DNA of 64,000 nucleotides from Oreohelix idahoensis (Eukaryota > Mollusca > Gastropoda > Stylommatophora > Oreohelicidae), in the NCBI GenBank assembly GCA_024509875.1, contig JAMPIV010021228.1:186001-250000 (forward strand). The letters run 5' to 3'. Made by a program: the position numbers and the translations under genes. Positions 20,819-32,279 of the stretch are shown here, one piece after another (position 1 is the stretch's first letter; every line of letters begins with the position of its first letter). The notes below the pieces were generated by a model. That model saw nothing but the letters and a program-made list of their open reading frames with translations. It was not told the origin of the DNA and searched no databases.

Positions 20819-23744
20819 CAACGTTGCCACTCAAGTTCTAGAGATAAACCCAGATGTTCTTCTAAAAAAAACCCAGAAATACCCAGATTATTTTATGCCT
20901 CAAATACACGGGATAGACGATGCTTACATAATCTTTTATGTGCATCTTTAGCACAAATAATCTGTGTGCTACCAATTTTTATGTATTTCTTCATTTTTTA
21001 TATATTTTTTTTTTAATTACCAAAAATTCACAATTAAATAAAAATGATTTTAATAACACCCCAATATATGAACTCTTGAAAATGAGATATTTTAACAGTA
21101 ATATACTTACATTAGTTATATTAACAAAATGTTCCTCAAATTAAATATAAAATGTTAGTTGTAACTTGTTACTGTTGAAAAATGTCACTTGTCAGAGACT
21201 CGGCATCCATGTCGACAACTTCTCCTTCGTCAAGATCATATGCATGAATTGACAACGTGGAATCTTGATTGTGAAGTTCCAAAATCTTTGCATATCTCTG
21301 CCGACAACGTCCTTCACGCACATCTTCAACCACGCTTTTACTAGGATTAAACTTACGACAAACTCCGTCTTTGACAACTGCTTGCTTGGCTAGTATTCGA
21401 TTGGAAACTGTTTCACACAGAAGCTTGTTGGTTTGTTTAATTTTAACTAAGTTAACCTTCGAAAACACTCTTTCGACGCATGCTGAGGAGTGAGGTAGTG
21501 CCATAAGCGTGCATATGAGGTCAGCCAAAACATCAAATTTCTTCTGGTTATTAGCATCTGTTACTTGTTGCAGTCCCAGCCAGAATGCGGGCGGATCCTC
21601 ATCCACTAAATGTCCAAGATCTTTTCGGTACGATGCCAGTTCTCGCCATTGATCAGACAGACGATCAAGGCTCTCTTCTGAAACAACTGTTGGGAACTGC
21701 GCTGCTAATGGAATGACAGAAGGTTTGTTGATATCGAGAGCTTGCTTTGGATCCAACAGCTGCATTTCCGCCAGAACACTGTTTTGTTCAAGTGGGAACC
21801 TGCGTTGTATTTGAGTACAAAGTTCAATCAGGTATGCCAATGCATCCTTGCGAAACTGGACTTCTTTATCTCGTAACGGTTGTCGCATTAACTGCGCTTC
21901 ACATCGTCCACCCAGCTCAATGTAATTCAGTTTCTTGTGCACCTGTACATCCGAAGGATCAATGTCGGCAAGAGTGCGATGCTCATGCTGCAATACTTCC
22001 TGCCTAATAAACATACTGAATAGAAAACGATGCTCTCTTGTTACACTCGTGTACACTTTGTGAAGACGGAAGTTCTCGGACTGGAATTCCATGTTCATGA
22101 CGTTAACTTTACCCAGTATGTAGCCGACAAATAGAAGCATGTGCTTCGTGCCAACAGTGTTCATCGTCTGCAGGATTTGCCCCGTACCGTCGACGTTGTC
22201 CACTGAAGCTTCGGACTGGAAATACAAGTGCAGAGCATCCCATTGCTCAAGGATCCTCTCAATGACTGCTTTACGGGACAGCCAGCGTGTTTCACACAGC
22301 TTCAACACTTTATGTTTCTGGGCCTGAACTACATCTTGTATTAACTGGAACTGGAGATTTCTTTTACTACTACGCGAAAAATAGAAGCAGACATTCTTTA
22401 TGAAAATTTCAAGCCAAGATGGTTGGTGGTTGCTGGCAGCATTTGCACAAAGTGCAAATGAATGACAAACACAGCCGATAACAAAGGCATGTGGAATCTC
22501 TTTCTTCAGCTGTGCCTGTAAACCACTTGCAGTCCCCATCATAGTGGCACAGTTGTCTGCAGCAAAACCAATGACGTTACTAAGCGGGATTTCATGCGTG
22601 CTCAACAATTTCTTAACAGCTGTAAACATGCCAAGACCAGTCCCATCCTCCACCTCAATGAGGTCTAACAGTGAATCAACTACTTGTTTTGTTTTTGTGT
22701 CACAGAATCGCACAACGACTGCCAAACATCTGGTTCGTAGAAATATCAGTACTCTCATCAACGATTATAGAAAATTTCTGATTTCTGCAAATGTTTATAA
22801 CTTCAAGCCGCTCAAAATGAGCAATGCCGTACTGCATCACATAGGCAGCCTTGGTGCGCTTCAGTGACATTTTTTGAGCAATTGTGCTGTCTGGAAACAT
22901 CTGCTCGCAACATTCAATCAAATGATCAGCGTGCGAAAACGGAGTATTATGTTCTGCCATGAAAGCTGACAACACTATCTCCGCTTTAGCAATTTTGTCT
23001 TGGAGACAGGGCTCTTTTGGTTTGATGAAAAACTTGTTAATGTTCAGAGTTTTGCTTTTGGCTTCGAAGTTTTTCATATGCTTCTGTGTGCTTTTATGTG
23101 TCAATAAAGCTGTTTTGTTGGCATTAGCTAATGTACTGGAACAGACCGTACAAATCGCAGCATAGCGATTACCAGAGTCCGGCTTTATCCAATCCTTCAG
23201 TTCGCTGTCTGTTAGCCATTCCGCACAAAAAGCCTGCTGTTACCATGGCTTCACTTTTTTACGCAGTGGTGTGTGTGTCGTCATTCTACCACAACTACCT
23301 AGCATACCTTCATCGCTCATTTTATAATCTTATAATAACAAAAAAAAAAAAAAAATATGCTGTTATCTGCTTAAGTCTAAAATGTAAAAAGAAGACTTTA
23401 TAACACATCGCAAAAATGACTGAGTATTGTAGATGACAGCCATTAACAGAATAACAGGAAATAGATAGCTGATGTAAACGAGTAAAAAAACAACGTCATT
23501 GATGTGGTTAAAAACAAGAATTAAATTTACGAGGAATAAAAAATATATAGCACATAATGTTTTACATTTAATTATAATATAAATATAATGTATAATGCTC
23601 AGTGCACAGAATATACATACATTGTAAATGTAAATTGTCAAATATACCCAGATTAATGCAGATTTTGAAAAAAATTACCCAGATACCCAGACGGAAGCCC
23701 AAAAACCCAGATCTAGTAAGAAATACCCAGCTGTGGCATCACTG
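20819..23744 (-). mobile_element. hAT DNA transposon, 2.9 kb
   Basis: Ends are CAACGTTGCCAC (left) and the inverse of CAGTGATGCCAC (right), flanked by an exact 8-bp duplication TCCACAGC (20811-20818 and 23745-23752). Subterminal ACCCAGA motifs cluster at both ends (20850-20890 and 23645-23730), likely transposase-binding sites. The minus strand encodes one transposase. The insertion lies in the right terminus of the miniature hAT element. Confidence 0.92.
21169..23239 (-). pseudogene. hAT transposase with BED-like zinc finger, one frameshift
   Basis: Cut-and-paste transposase. From the N-terminus: a W/C2H2 BED-like finger (CAEWLTDSELKDW ... CTVC ... HKSTQKH, about 23225-23090), a helical region with AEHNTPFSHADHL and MFPDSTIAQKMSL, the catalytic D in IIVDESTDIS (about 22760), AADNCATMMG (about 22550), a long insertion domain, and a C-terminal dimerisation block with HSSACVERVFSKV (about 21470) carrying the conserved E. 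One frameshift near 22735 separates the 134- and 530-codon segments. No ATG is visible before the finger and a TAA lies at 23240-23242, so the start is lost or upstream. Confidence 0.88.
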
Positions 23745-23764
23745 TCCACAGCCCTGTAGAGCAC

Positions 23765-24480
23765 ATAGTTAAAATATGTGCATTAACTAGAACCTACTGA
23801 AGTGGTTTCACTTTGCTCTCCACAGGAGGCAGCAGCTGATAAACAACCACGATCGAAGACTTGAAGCAATTACATCACCATTACTTCACTGACGTGATTT
23901 CAATAGGGAGGGAAAAATTAGCAGGCGTCGTAACCTCCAACACTGAAAAATAATGAGTGAAATATGTCGAAGATACTCTACTGTTCACGTCATTATGTAG
24001 GTCGAGTTCCGCTAAAAACTGGAGTTTTGACCGAATTCAACAATGTCCGAAGATTCTCGAAAACCTATTATTAGAGACAAGAGAGCAGAGTTAACGAGGC
24101 AAACGCGCGACATACCATTTTCAGTGCGAGTTTTTTGCAACACGTTTTTTTTTTTTGCAAATGATTTTTTTTCTGACACTGGTTGCGTGCATTTGTTTAT
24201 TTGTTTGTTGGTTAATGTTTCCATTTTTTCCACAACAGGGAAAGTTATAGATTTTTTAATGTTTTTTTTTTTTTTATCGCTGACATGAATGTTCGAGATT
24301 TCCTTACCCTAATCTACCTCATGAAAATTGCACTTAAATTTTTGGTTGTAAATGCCCTTTTATAGGGTTGTGTCATCGAATGACGCCCGCCGATTGGCCA
24401 CGTAATTTGGCAAGCGTTAAAGGAATTATTGCCCCGTGTCGTTTCCGAGTGTCTCTGGGGGGGAAAAAAAATGACTATTG
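23765..24480. other. No feature recognised
   Basis: AT-rich with T runs at 24145-24170 and 24260-24275; no credible coding region. Confidence 0.4.
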
Positions 24481-24484
24481 CTCC

Positions 24485-24740
24485 CTCATCATCATCAGCT
24501 GCCATCTCCAAATCGAAGATCGGATGCAATGGATCTTCAACGTCTTCTGTCTCATGTCGTGATGGAGCACTCTGATAGACTCTTTTCAGTCTCATGTCGT
24601 GATGGAGCACTCTGATAGACTCTTTTCTGTCCATCTCCCTGCTATCTTCCCACTTATAGCGCTGTGTTCCTGTTGCACGTTTGCCTTCAAATTTTCCTTC
24701 TATTACTTTCTTTAGTAAGGTGTTATGTCTTTTATATAGC
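24485..24740 (-). pseudogene. Non-LTR 3' end, related to 3590-3825
   Basis: The minus strand carries the same C-terminal motifs and a (GAT)n tail (+ strand ATCATCATC at about 24488). A 45-bp block containing GTGATGGAGCACTCTGATAG is duplicated in tandem at about 24547-24628. It is 5'-truncated and disrupted. Confidence 0.75.
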
Positions 24741-26061
24741 TAAAATATTGTAGCTGCCTAAATTTGATCTCCTTCATTAATTCTCACTGAATTCCTACGT
24801 TTTCTATAACCTCTTTATTTGTTTTCTTCTCTTCCTGTGAGACGCGCCCTACTCTCGTAGTAACAGGCGTCTAATATCAGGTTTATATGTGGCTGGTAAC
24901 CTCATCATGTTAAAAAAAAGATAATCCTACATACACCATCGCTGCAAGAGCATATGATTGCTTAGGAGCAGACTCCCTGCAATGTCACAAGCCGCAGTGA
25001 TGGCCCTAGACTCTATAAGAACAGAAAATAGAAATGAATATATGAATGAATAACGAATAAATAAAAGAAAAGAGATATTCCAAAATGGTCTGCCAACCTG
25101 AAATGTGAGAGTGACATAATCGTTCCAAATGTCGCGAAATTCATCAGCGCATCATGAACTTGCATTTCGATAAAGGCCTTTTCGAAAGTAATAAAAGTCA
25201 TGATTTAGGCAAAAGGAAAAAAAAAAAACTATAGTCAATATTATATATCCTTAAGAAAAGCTGGTATATCACAGTATACCTATCTCTCACACTTGAATAC
25301 GTCGTCGCGACAGAAACAAAGTAACAACTATATTTATCTACACCAGCTCTTTAATATCAGTGCCAGACATGGTCATTATTGAAGAAAGCCCGAAAGGAAG
25401 ACCATAACGAGTGACTGTTATGGTCTTCTCAATAATGTGCAGCACTGTTGACTACCGTCACGAGCTTCAACATCAGAAGGTATGAATTAGGACATGAGAC
25501 GCTTACATGAAAATTGATAGTTGTCCCGAAGAAACAAGCACTGGCCTAAGTTAAAGACACATACAAAAATTAAGCGAAGAGATAAGCAATTATAACATTA
25601 TAACAATTAATTGGTAAAGTATGTGAGGGAGAATAAATATCCGAGGATTGGAAGGTTATCTGGTCACGTTGCCAAAGAAGGAAGAGTTGTAAGAGTGCAC
25701 AAAGTACAGATATCTTCTTCTTCTTCCTCGTTCATTCTGAAAAGGACGTTGGTTGCGTTGTGTCCGTTTACAGCGAAGCTGCGGTATTTGCGCCTTTCGA
25801 CCGACACATCCGACTTCCGCACGGCATTTTTTAGGACCGGGTTTGCCTTCCCTCTTCTATCCCTACTCCTGATGCAGGCAGTCAAGCTATGGGTCGCTTA
25901 CTGCATTCCTCACTTTTGATGTGTCTTGAGTCCCAAGATATTACTCTCATATATTACTTTCAGCGTCAATACTAACCAGGATGGTACTATAGATATTTAA
26001 AGTGGCCAGAGACAGATTACTGATGGAAAAAAAGGCAGATATCCTACAAAACAGATACGGT
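24741..26061. other. Mostly unassigned; weak RT trace and (GAA)n patch
   Basis: The minus strand at about 25205-25040 gives FITFEKAFIEM..., a possible degraded RT motif A, too weak to call alone. At 25713-25730 TTCTTCTTCTTCTTCC starts a ~180-bp minus-strand stretch that may be another (GAA)n-tailed retrotransposon end, but its translation is not recognised. Confidence 0.3.
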
Positions 26062-26066
26062 ACTGT

Positions 26067-28000
26067 TGTCGTATTTTGGTCTGCATTACAACACGTCAAA
26101 TTTACCGCTCAAAAATATCGAAGATAAACAGTACAATTTTAACAACCAATAGAATCGCTCCTTTTTCTTTTAGGTATAGGAAACAATTTTATGCTTGATA
26201 ATAGGGCCTATTTTGTGTATTTGACAAAACGAAGATAATTTATTTCTTAAAAGTTAAAGAGGTGTAAACAGAAAGGAATAGCTCAAATTATAGCGGGGAT
26301 ATTACTTAAGAGGTTAGTGTAAAGACTTCCTCATAATAATATTTTATTGTACGAGAAAAATTAGTTTAAATGACATTTTAACATCAGGGTAGCCCTCAAT
26401 TTAGTTAGTTAAAGCATGCACAGATCTAAATGCACTGGGCTAACTACAATATTATTAGCTAGAACGATAGAGATCAATTCCTAGTTTTATTAGAGCTTTT
26501 AATAATTGAAATCAGCCCAAAAATAAGTAAAATAATAAATATTTAAACTTAGGTACATTATACGGTAGGGCTGAAAAACGAGCAGAGTGAAAATTCTTAA
26601 CGCCAGTTTTGACTGTGTTTCGATTGGTCGAGCACAGCGTTATAAAAGGCCTTGAACTTGGGCGGATTCTTGCCACTAACATTTTTTAAACATAGGCGAT
26701 ACGAGGAAGAGCGCAAATATAGCCTGTCAAATATGTTGCCGCCTGTATCTGAAGCAGAATCAGAGAACCATTAAAAGCCTGTATCAGCTTATGTATTTTA
26801 CCTGAGGGTAAGCGATATATATAGTTATTTGTATATATTCTTGTTGTTTCCCTGTAGTTATCCACTTATGTGTTCGCCAATGTGTTAGACTGGAAAAATA
26901 GGCCAAATGTGTAACGGAGTTCCTTACCAACGTGTGTAGTTTTAAAGACGACAGGCCAGAAATGGAAACAGTGTAGGATATTTGCAAAATTATGGCACAA
27001 GTGCGACTGTAAGTCTGTTAGGGTATTTGAATGAATATTTCCTACGGGAACGACACACTGTTCAAGAACATAGGATAGGATGACAGGATATATTACCATG
27101 ATGTAATCAATATGTTACTTACGATGTTGTACTTAACCTAGTTATGGTATGGAAGACAATCATGGACGAATGAATCTAACAATACAGTGTATTAAGGAAA
27201 TGAGTAATCAAATTGAACTGGCTGTGAGGTATTGAGGTAACTGTCCTGTGTCTGATTTAATGTTTGTACGTGATGTTGTCTGTATGTAGGGAAAAACTAC
27301 TGGACCCTACAGGTTTTGCGAATGTCTTTTTCATTCCAGGTTTTGTCCTGATAATATTGCAAGTGCTTGAGACATCCACTTGAGATAAACTAGCGTGGTA
27401 TACTATTCTTCATTAACCTAGAAGGAAAGCCACATTTCCCAGCCTGGAGTTCATATTCTGTGCAAACCCAGCAAGGATTGGATGTGTCTCAGAATACATA
27501 CAAGCTAAGTGGACACATAGATCCACTGGTCAGATGATCCAGCAAAGTTACCAATAATTAAAAGAAGAGACAATAAAACTATTAAAGAATTCAAGTAAAA
27601 CTCTTAAAATACAGACTTGTCAAAAGATTGAAACATTATAACATGATGAGTCACTAAGGACCATATTCCACTCTTATTACGTTACCAGCCAACTTTCATT
27701 CAGTCTTACTTAATTCTTCTAATTAATTACTTATACATGTAGATAATTAGGTATATAACCATTACTCATTGTGGGATCTGGAGAGGTAGCAGATAGATCT
27801 TCAGGTCCAAACACTATCATCATACCTGGAGATTTACATAGCTTGACCCCACTTTGATGTCGATACACACTTACTCTTTTCAGAGAAGGGGGTATTTCTT
27901 TTAAGACCAGTTTCTTATCTGGCACTATCCTGGTATCCTCTGATACACCTAATTGTCCAGGCTATCTTGACTTTCAATAACAACCAAACCTCTCGCGACA
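26067..28000 (+). repeat. Solo LTR related to Gmr1-type copy 1
   Basis: Starts TGTCGTATTTTGG and ends CCTCTCGCGACA, with a 5-bp duplication ACTGT on both sides (26062-26066 and 28001-28005). The ends match the TGTCGTG...CTCTCGCCACA form of the Gmr1 LTR at 7802. It also contains a TTATAAAAGG box (about 26650) followed by GGGCGGATT, like the LTR at 7802. No PBS or coding sequence follows, so it is a solo LTR left by recombination. Its last ~230 bp match, inverted, 58282-58545. Confidence 0.82.
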
Positions 28001-28005
28001 ACTGT

Positions 28006-28433
28006 ACAGACCGGATAGTAACACTGTGCATACAAAATTCAACCGAGCTCTTTAACTGAATTCACTTTACATTGCATATTAAGACTGAAAATACCTTCGC
28101 CAGTTTCGATACAATCACTTTCGAATTTTATAAGGCACCATAGAGTTTATTAACGTAACAAAGAAAACATAAAATGCAAAGTTCTTTATGAGGGAGGACA
28201 ACTTACATAACTCCTTTCAGATGAGAGGATTAAAGATACGTTGGCAGTTAAACCCCACGACTTAGTTTATTAACATTCACTTTATTCGTAAGATAAAAAA
28301 TTCGACATTTACTGATTAATGATATTAACATTCGGTAAAATATCACGTTGTTTGAATTTTACACTGCTCTGTTGATGGGATCGACAGGTAGAGATAAAGT
28401 CGCACATAGGTCCCACTTATTGCAAATGTTCTT
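28006..28433. other. No gene seen
   Basis: AT-rich. A segment at 28129-28195 resembles 15450-15530, the sequence next to Gmr1-type copy 1; its origin is unclear. Confidence 0.4.
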
Positions 28434-28788
28434 GGACCTAAAGTTGGCAGGGTGGATAGTCACGATTAACTCCCGTAGCGAGTAGGTGTTCCAGCTCTGA
28501 TGGTCCTAGGTTCGAGTTCACGGTAAGACTATCACGTCTGTTGGTTTTCTGTTGTCTAGCTTTTTTACTTCTTCATTTCCCACATTGACAAGACTTAACA
28601 GCGAGCGTGAAATAGAGAACTAAGAGGCCTGTGAAAAATTAAATAAATAAATACACATAAGCGAGTAAATAGCAGGAAATAAAGAAGTAGAAAATTAAAC
28701 AACAGAAAAACAATAGAAGTGATAGACAACACCGCCTCGCTACGGAAGTGAATCGTGACTATCCATCCTGCCAACTAGGCACTAAACC
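28434..28788. mobile_element. Fold-back element with tRNA-like promoter head
   Basis: About 45-bp inverted terminal repeats (left AGTTGGCAGGGTGGATAGTC at about 28443; right GACTATCCATCCTGCCAACT at about 28764) enclose about 260 bp. Inside the left arm TAGCGAGTAGG (28476) and GGTTCGAGTTC (28509) fit polymerase III A and B boxes. No protein is encoded. The flanking duplication is not clear. Confidence 0.6.
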
Positions 28789-28789
28789 G

Positions 28790-29290
28790 TGCTGCGTAGA
28801 CAGGGGCCATTAGCACAAACTCCCCCTGTCGTCGATGAGGCAACTTATCTATCTCCAGAGGAGAATTAGAGAAGGTTTTCTAGTGTTATGATATAACAAT
28901 TATGCTGAAGAGGACAGAAATGAGAAGTGAATTTTGGCAGACAACTAAAGCTAACGGGATGGCGTTCCCCGCCTGACTTATTTTTAGATCGGTTGTCTAA
29001 AGCGTTTATTTTACATTCACTAAGCCTTCTTTTATATGGGGATTTGGCATAATCCTTCCGCCAACGCCGGATCACAGACTTCTTTATTTTCAACCTTTCT
29101 GAACAGAGCTTTCGTTATTATTTGATAAGTCTTAAGATTCAAAGTTAGTTGGGTCTCAAACTTTTTTTTTTTAGCTACAGTTTTTGCGTCATAATTTCAA
29201 TCAATGAAATGATTTGCCAACCCTTTTACTTACGTGACTTACCTAGCTGTTTGGTAGTTTTGACACTGCCGAGAATTTTCATCCTTGGAT
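28790..29290. other. No feature recognised
   Basis: Unassigned AT-rich sequence. Confidence 0.4.
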
Positions 29291-29294
29291 ATAA

Positions 29295-29790
29295 GGATGA
29301 TTATCAAATGGGTTCAGCATTTTAGCTATTCCCCCTCCCCCACCCCCGTCCCCCAATGCATGGAGGCATATCTAGAGTCATCCTTATATGACAACCATCT
29401 ATACACAATGTTACAATATACATACGTGGAAGTGAACCTCTGTCTGTGAGGGAAATTACATCCTCATTGACTCTTGAAATCATCCAACACACTTCCGGAG
29501 ATTCCACCTGGTGAAATATGTTGAGAACCCAGTATTGCACACTAAGCTTGGAGAAGTTACATGAGCCCCATGCGTAATTCTTTGGCTTTGATTTGGTTGA
29601 CTGCATGCACAAAGACCTCACTATGGACCAGTTATAGGCCGGGTGGGGGGGGGGGGAGGGAAAGAAGTGGCTATGTGTAGGACGTGACAATTCTTTGGGA
29701 GAGTCCATAACCAGAGTACAGTATTTTAGCTCTGCATAGGAGAGCCCCATTGGATGGCGGGGAATGCACAATATGCCACGCACTCCTAGC
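29295..29790 (+). mobile_element. Fragment of family-B 5' untranslated region
   Basis: Diverged copy of the 5' UTR of the family-B element at 42421-47388, here in plus orientation. Shared stretches include GAGAACCCAG, GCACACT, GACGTGA and GGGAATGCACA in the same order. A poly-G run lies at about 29643-29656. No ORF follows, so this is an orphan 5' fragment. Confidence 0.7.
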
Positions 29791-29929
29791 TTGGGACCAG
29801 ATGTGACGATCCTTTAAATGCAAGACAAGCTGGAGAAACTGGAGCTCATGACTTCGAGTTGAGGTACGAATTATCCAACTTTGGTTGTTGGTTACTCTGC
29901 TCAGACTCTTTCTTCATAGTTTTATCCTT

Positions 29930-30133
29930 CTGGTTGTCCGGGCAAGGACTAACAGAGCAATCTCGCACAAACTGTCGAACGTCATGTCGCAAGCATGGCC
30001 AGAAGTAATTCAGGGAAATATGTCTTACCAGGGCATATGAACCTTTAATGGGATGGGGTAGGGTTAAATGCATTTCTTGCATGAGGCGGGTGCAAAAGGG
30101 GAGTGGGACAACTAACTGCCTCTTATTCCCCAC
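29930..30133 (-). pseudogene. LTR-retrotransposon integrase zinc-finger fragment
   Basis: The minus-strand translation has QLVVPLPFCTRLMQEMH, then HISLNYFWPCLRHDVRQFV and RDCSV. This is the H2C2 finger region of a gypsy-like integrase with key positions decayed (the final C-x2-C is not intact). It is not the same subfamily as the two Gmr1-type copies. Confidence 0.6.
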
Positions 30134-30139
30134 CCGTTG

Positions 30140-31860
30140 AAAATGTAAGTCTTATGCTTAGAATGGACATCATTTCTTTTCATCTTTCCCTCCCTGCTCC
30201 ATAGGGAACCTGGAACTACTTTATGCTTTTAGTTCTCCTTATGAAACTATCAATAAAGCAATCACCAGCCCGTGCAGTGGTGGTTCATGAATCATCATTC
30301 TATACGTTGAGGTTGCCAGCCTCAAATGACTTTGACATCCAATAGCGAGTTTCACACAATAAAATTAACATGATAATATATACATGTATATGTTAGTTCA
30401 CATGTTAGTAATAAAATATGAAATGTAAATCCAACTTACGCCAATCCTGGCTACAGACTTGTCACTCAGATGAATAAAAGAGACGAATCGTTCTTTTACA
30501 ACACGTGTCTGGGATTTCTTTTAATTTTAACATAGATTGCCCCTTCTGACTCCGTGTTCCTTCAATTTTCTAGTCCCGGTTGTTCCTTATTAAAATTTGA
30601 AAGAGATTTCCTGTACTTTATAAGTCTTATCTGGTTCTCCAATAAAAGGTCCGGATAACAATTAGGAATTATGAATCTAGTTCTTCCTCTGGCGAAGGTC
30701 TGACGTCTTGGCGAGCGTGCAGATCACAGAGAAATAAAACTGTGAAATTGTCAGCCTATATTCCCTCCAGTGATGTTATGAATCTAATCAGAAAGATCCA
30801 ATCATTCAAAATCATGCAGGATAATAATAATATTATTATGTAGGCTGTGATATTTCAAAATAGTCCCACGTGAAATAAGGTGCGTGCCTGCAAAGGTCAC
30901 GTATTACCATATATGGACATCTGATGCCTTGTATACACTCTTACAAACACATTTGTAGACTCATATTGTGTAAATGTAATAAATCCATGATTATTTTTTA
31001 ACCAAGGACCGGAAGCAAATACATCATATTTGTCTGCCTACATGTGACACACAGACATTAATCTCGTTATCTGTCGTATGAGTGCGCAAACCCCGGGTCT
31101 TATCAGTGAATTAAGTCGATAGCGCAGACCGATGTAAGTTTTAATCGGCCGCGCCTATAACCACAAATCTGGGTAGCACTCCTTGCAAATGTGACATTTA
31201 TCACCTACAGGGTGATTTGATAAAATCAGATATCTGCTACTTAGCAGAAAAAATAAAGAAAGAAAGAAAAGTGCGATAATTGACAGCACCTAATAGAAAT
31301 CGGTACCACAAATGTACCGATACTGCCGGAGAGAACCAAAGATCGATAGAGGTCGCCCCGATACGTCACAAGCTCCTATACCTTTTGGCTGAGCTCCGTC
31401 ATGCTAGTGTCTCTCCTCAAAACTTAGTCAATTCCAAAAACACTTTGCCAGACACTTACACACACATATACACAAACACGCACAACAAACATACTAATTA
31501 GTGGAGATGCGTGACATTTCCAACGGGTAAAACTGAAAAGTAATAAACAACTAATGGCCATATATCAATGAGGAACTCACTAACTTTTTTCTTGTAGATT
31601 AGCTCAATTCCCCATGTCATTTCCGCACAGATGTCGATAATGCGTGCCAAAAAGAAAACACAACAAATGTTTGCTGCATAATTTATTGAGTATTGTCTTT
31701 TTTCTGCTCATGGCAGCACTGTCTGACACTACATAAGACGTATCAGTAGTAGTAGCGGTAAGGATTGCTTTTCAGTTTTACTGTTGAAGACGGTTTTTAG
31801 GGCTGCGGTACTGAGTCCTTTCAAAGTGGAAAGCATCAAATTCATTCTTACAGCCATCCT
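30140..31860. other. No feature recognised
   Basis: No credible gene; short AAT-, AAAG- and CA-rich patches (about 30820-30840, 31253-31270, 31450-31485). Confidence 0.4.
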
Positions 31861-31867
31861 TGGTTTA

Positions 31868-31900
31868 ATGAACAGTGGGGGAGGGGGGGGGAGGGGGGGG

Positions 31901-31952
<52 letters not shown>

Positions 31953-31971
31953 GGGGAAGGGGGGGGGGGAA
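31868..31971. repeat. Poly-G tract
   Basis: About 100 bases of near-pure G, just left of the nested stack. Gly- or Pro-rich frames over it are artefacts. Confidence 0.95.
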
Positions 31972-32004
31972 GGAGTTTATATAATGTATTTACTATCAGT
32001 AGCA

Positions 32005-32279
32005 ATAAGATCGGAGATTTCAATTCCAGAGTTGGAAATGACAATGCTAGATGGGGTGGAGTTATCGAAAGATATGGAGAAGATACTCTTAATGACAATG
32101 GAAAGCGACTCCTTAGATTCTGCACTGAGCAAAATCTGATCATAACAAACACAAAGTTCTCCCTTAAGCGTATACATGCATACACTAGATTAGAACCAAC
32201 AAAGAATGAGAAATCAGTGACTGGCTATGCAATAGTTAGGAAGAGCTCATTGAAGAATCTGATTCCTAAATCAGAGGCA
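32005..32279 (+). pseudogene. Endonuclease-RT fusion fragment of family-A copy 2
   Basis: The translation starts IGDFNSRVGNDNARWGG (endonuclease D-x-N motif), continues through RYGEDTLNDNGKRLL to SVTGYAIVRKSS, then jumps to LIPKSEA, which in copy 1 lies just after the RT F-A-D-D motif. About 1.5 kb is therefore deleted. It ends where the Gmr1-type LTR starts; RT resumes at 55648. Confidence 0.85.

Larger units (their letters stand above)
20644..23757. mobile_element. hAT-type miniature element, interrupted by a hAT transposon
   Basis: The left terminus AGGGTTGTGGAGTCGG (about 20646) and the right terminus, split as ACTCCACAGC (20809-20818) and CCTG (23753-23756), are inverted copies. CGACTCC motifs recur inside. 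Taken without the insert it is a ~175-bp element with no coding capacity. Its outer 8-bp flanks (TGATGCAC and TAGAGCAC) match only partly. Confidence 0.65.

Noticed and set aside
21747..22007. Plus-strand frames inside the hAT element
   Set aside because: Shadows of the minus-strand transposase, which carries all the motifs.
25664..25885. Minus-strand frame ending in a Glu run
   Set aside because: The Glu run is a (GAA)n tail-like repeat; the rest matches no family I recognise, so no gene or element call was made.
29322..29783. 153-codon minus-strand frame as a novel gene
   Set aside because: The sequence is a diverged copy of the noncoding family-B 5' UTR at 46681-47017, read antisense.
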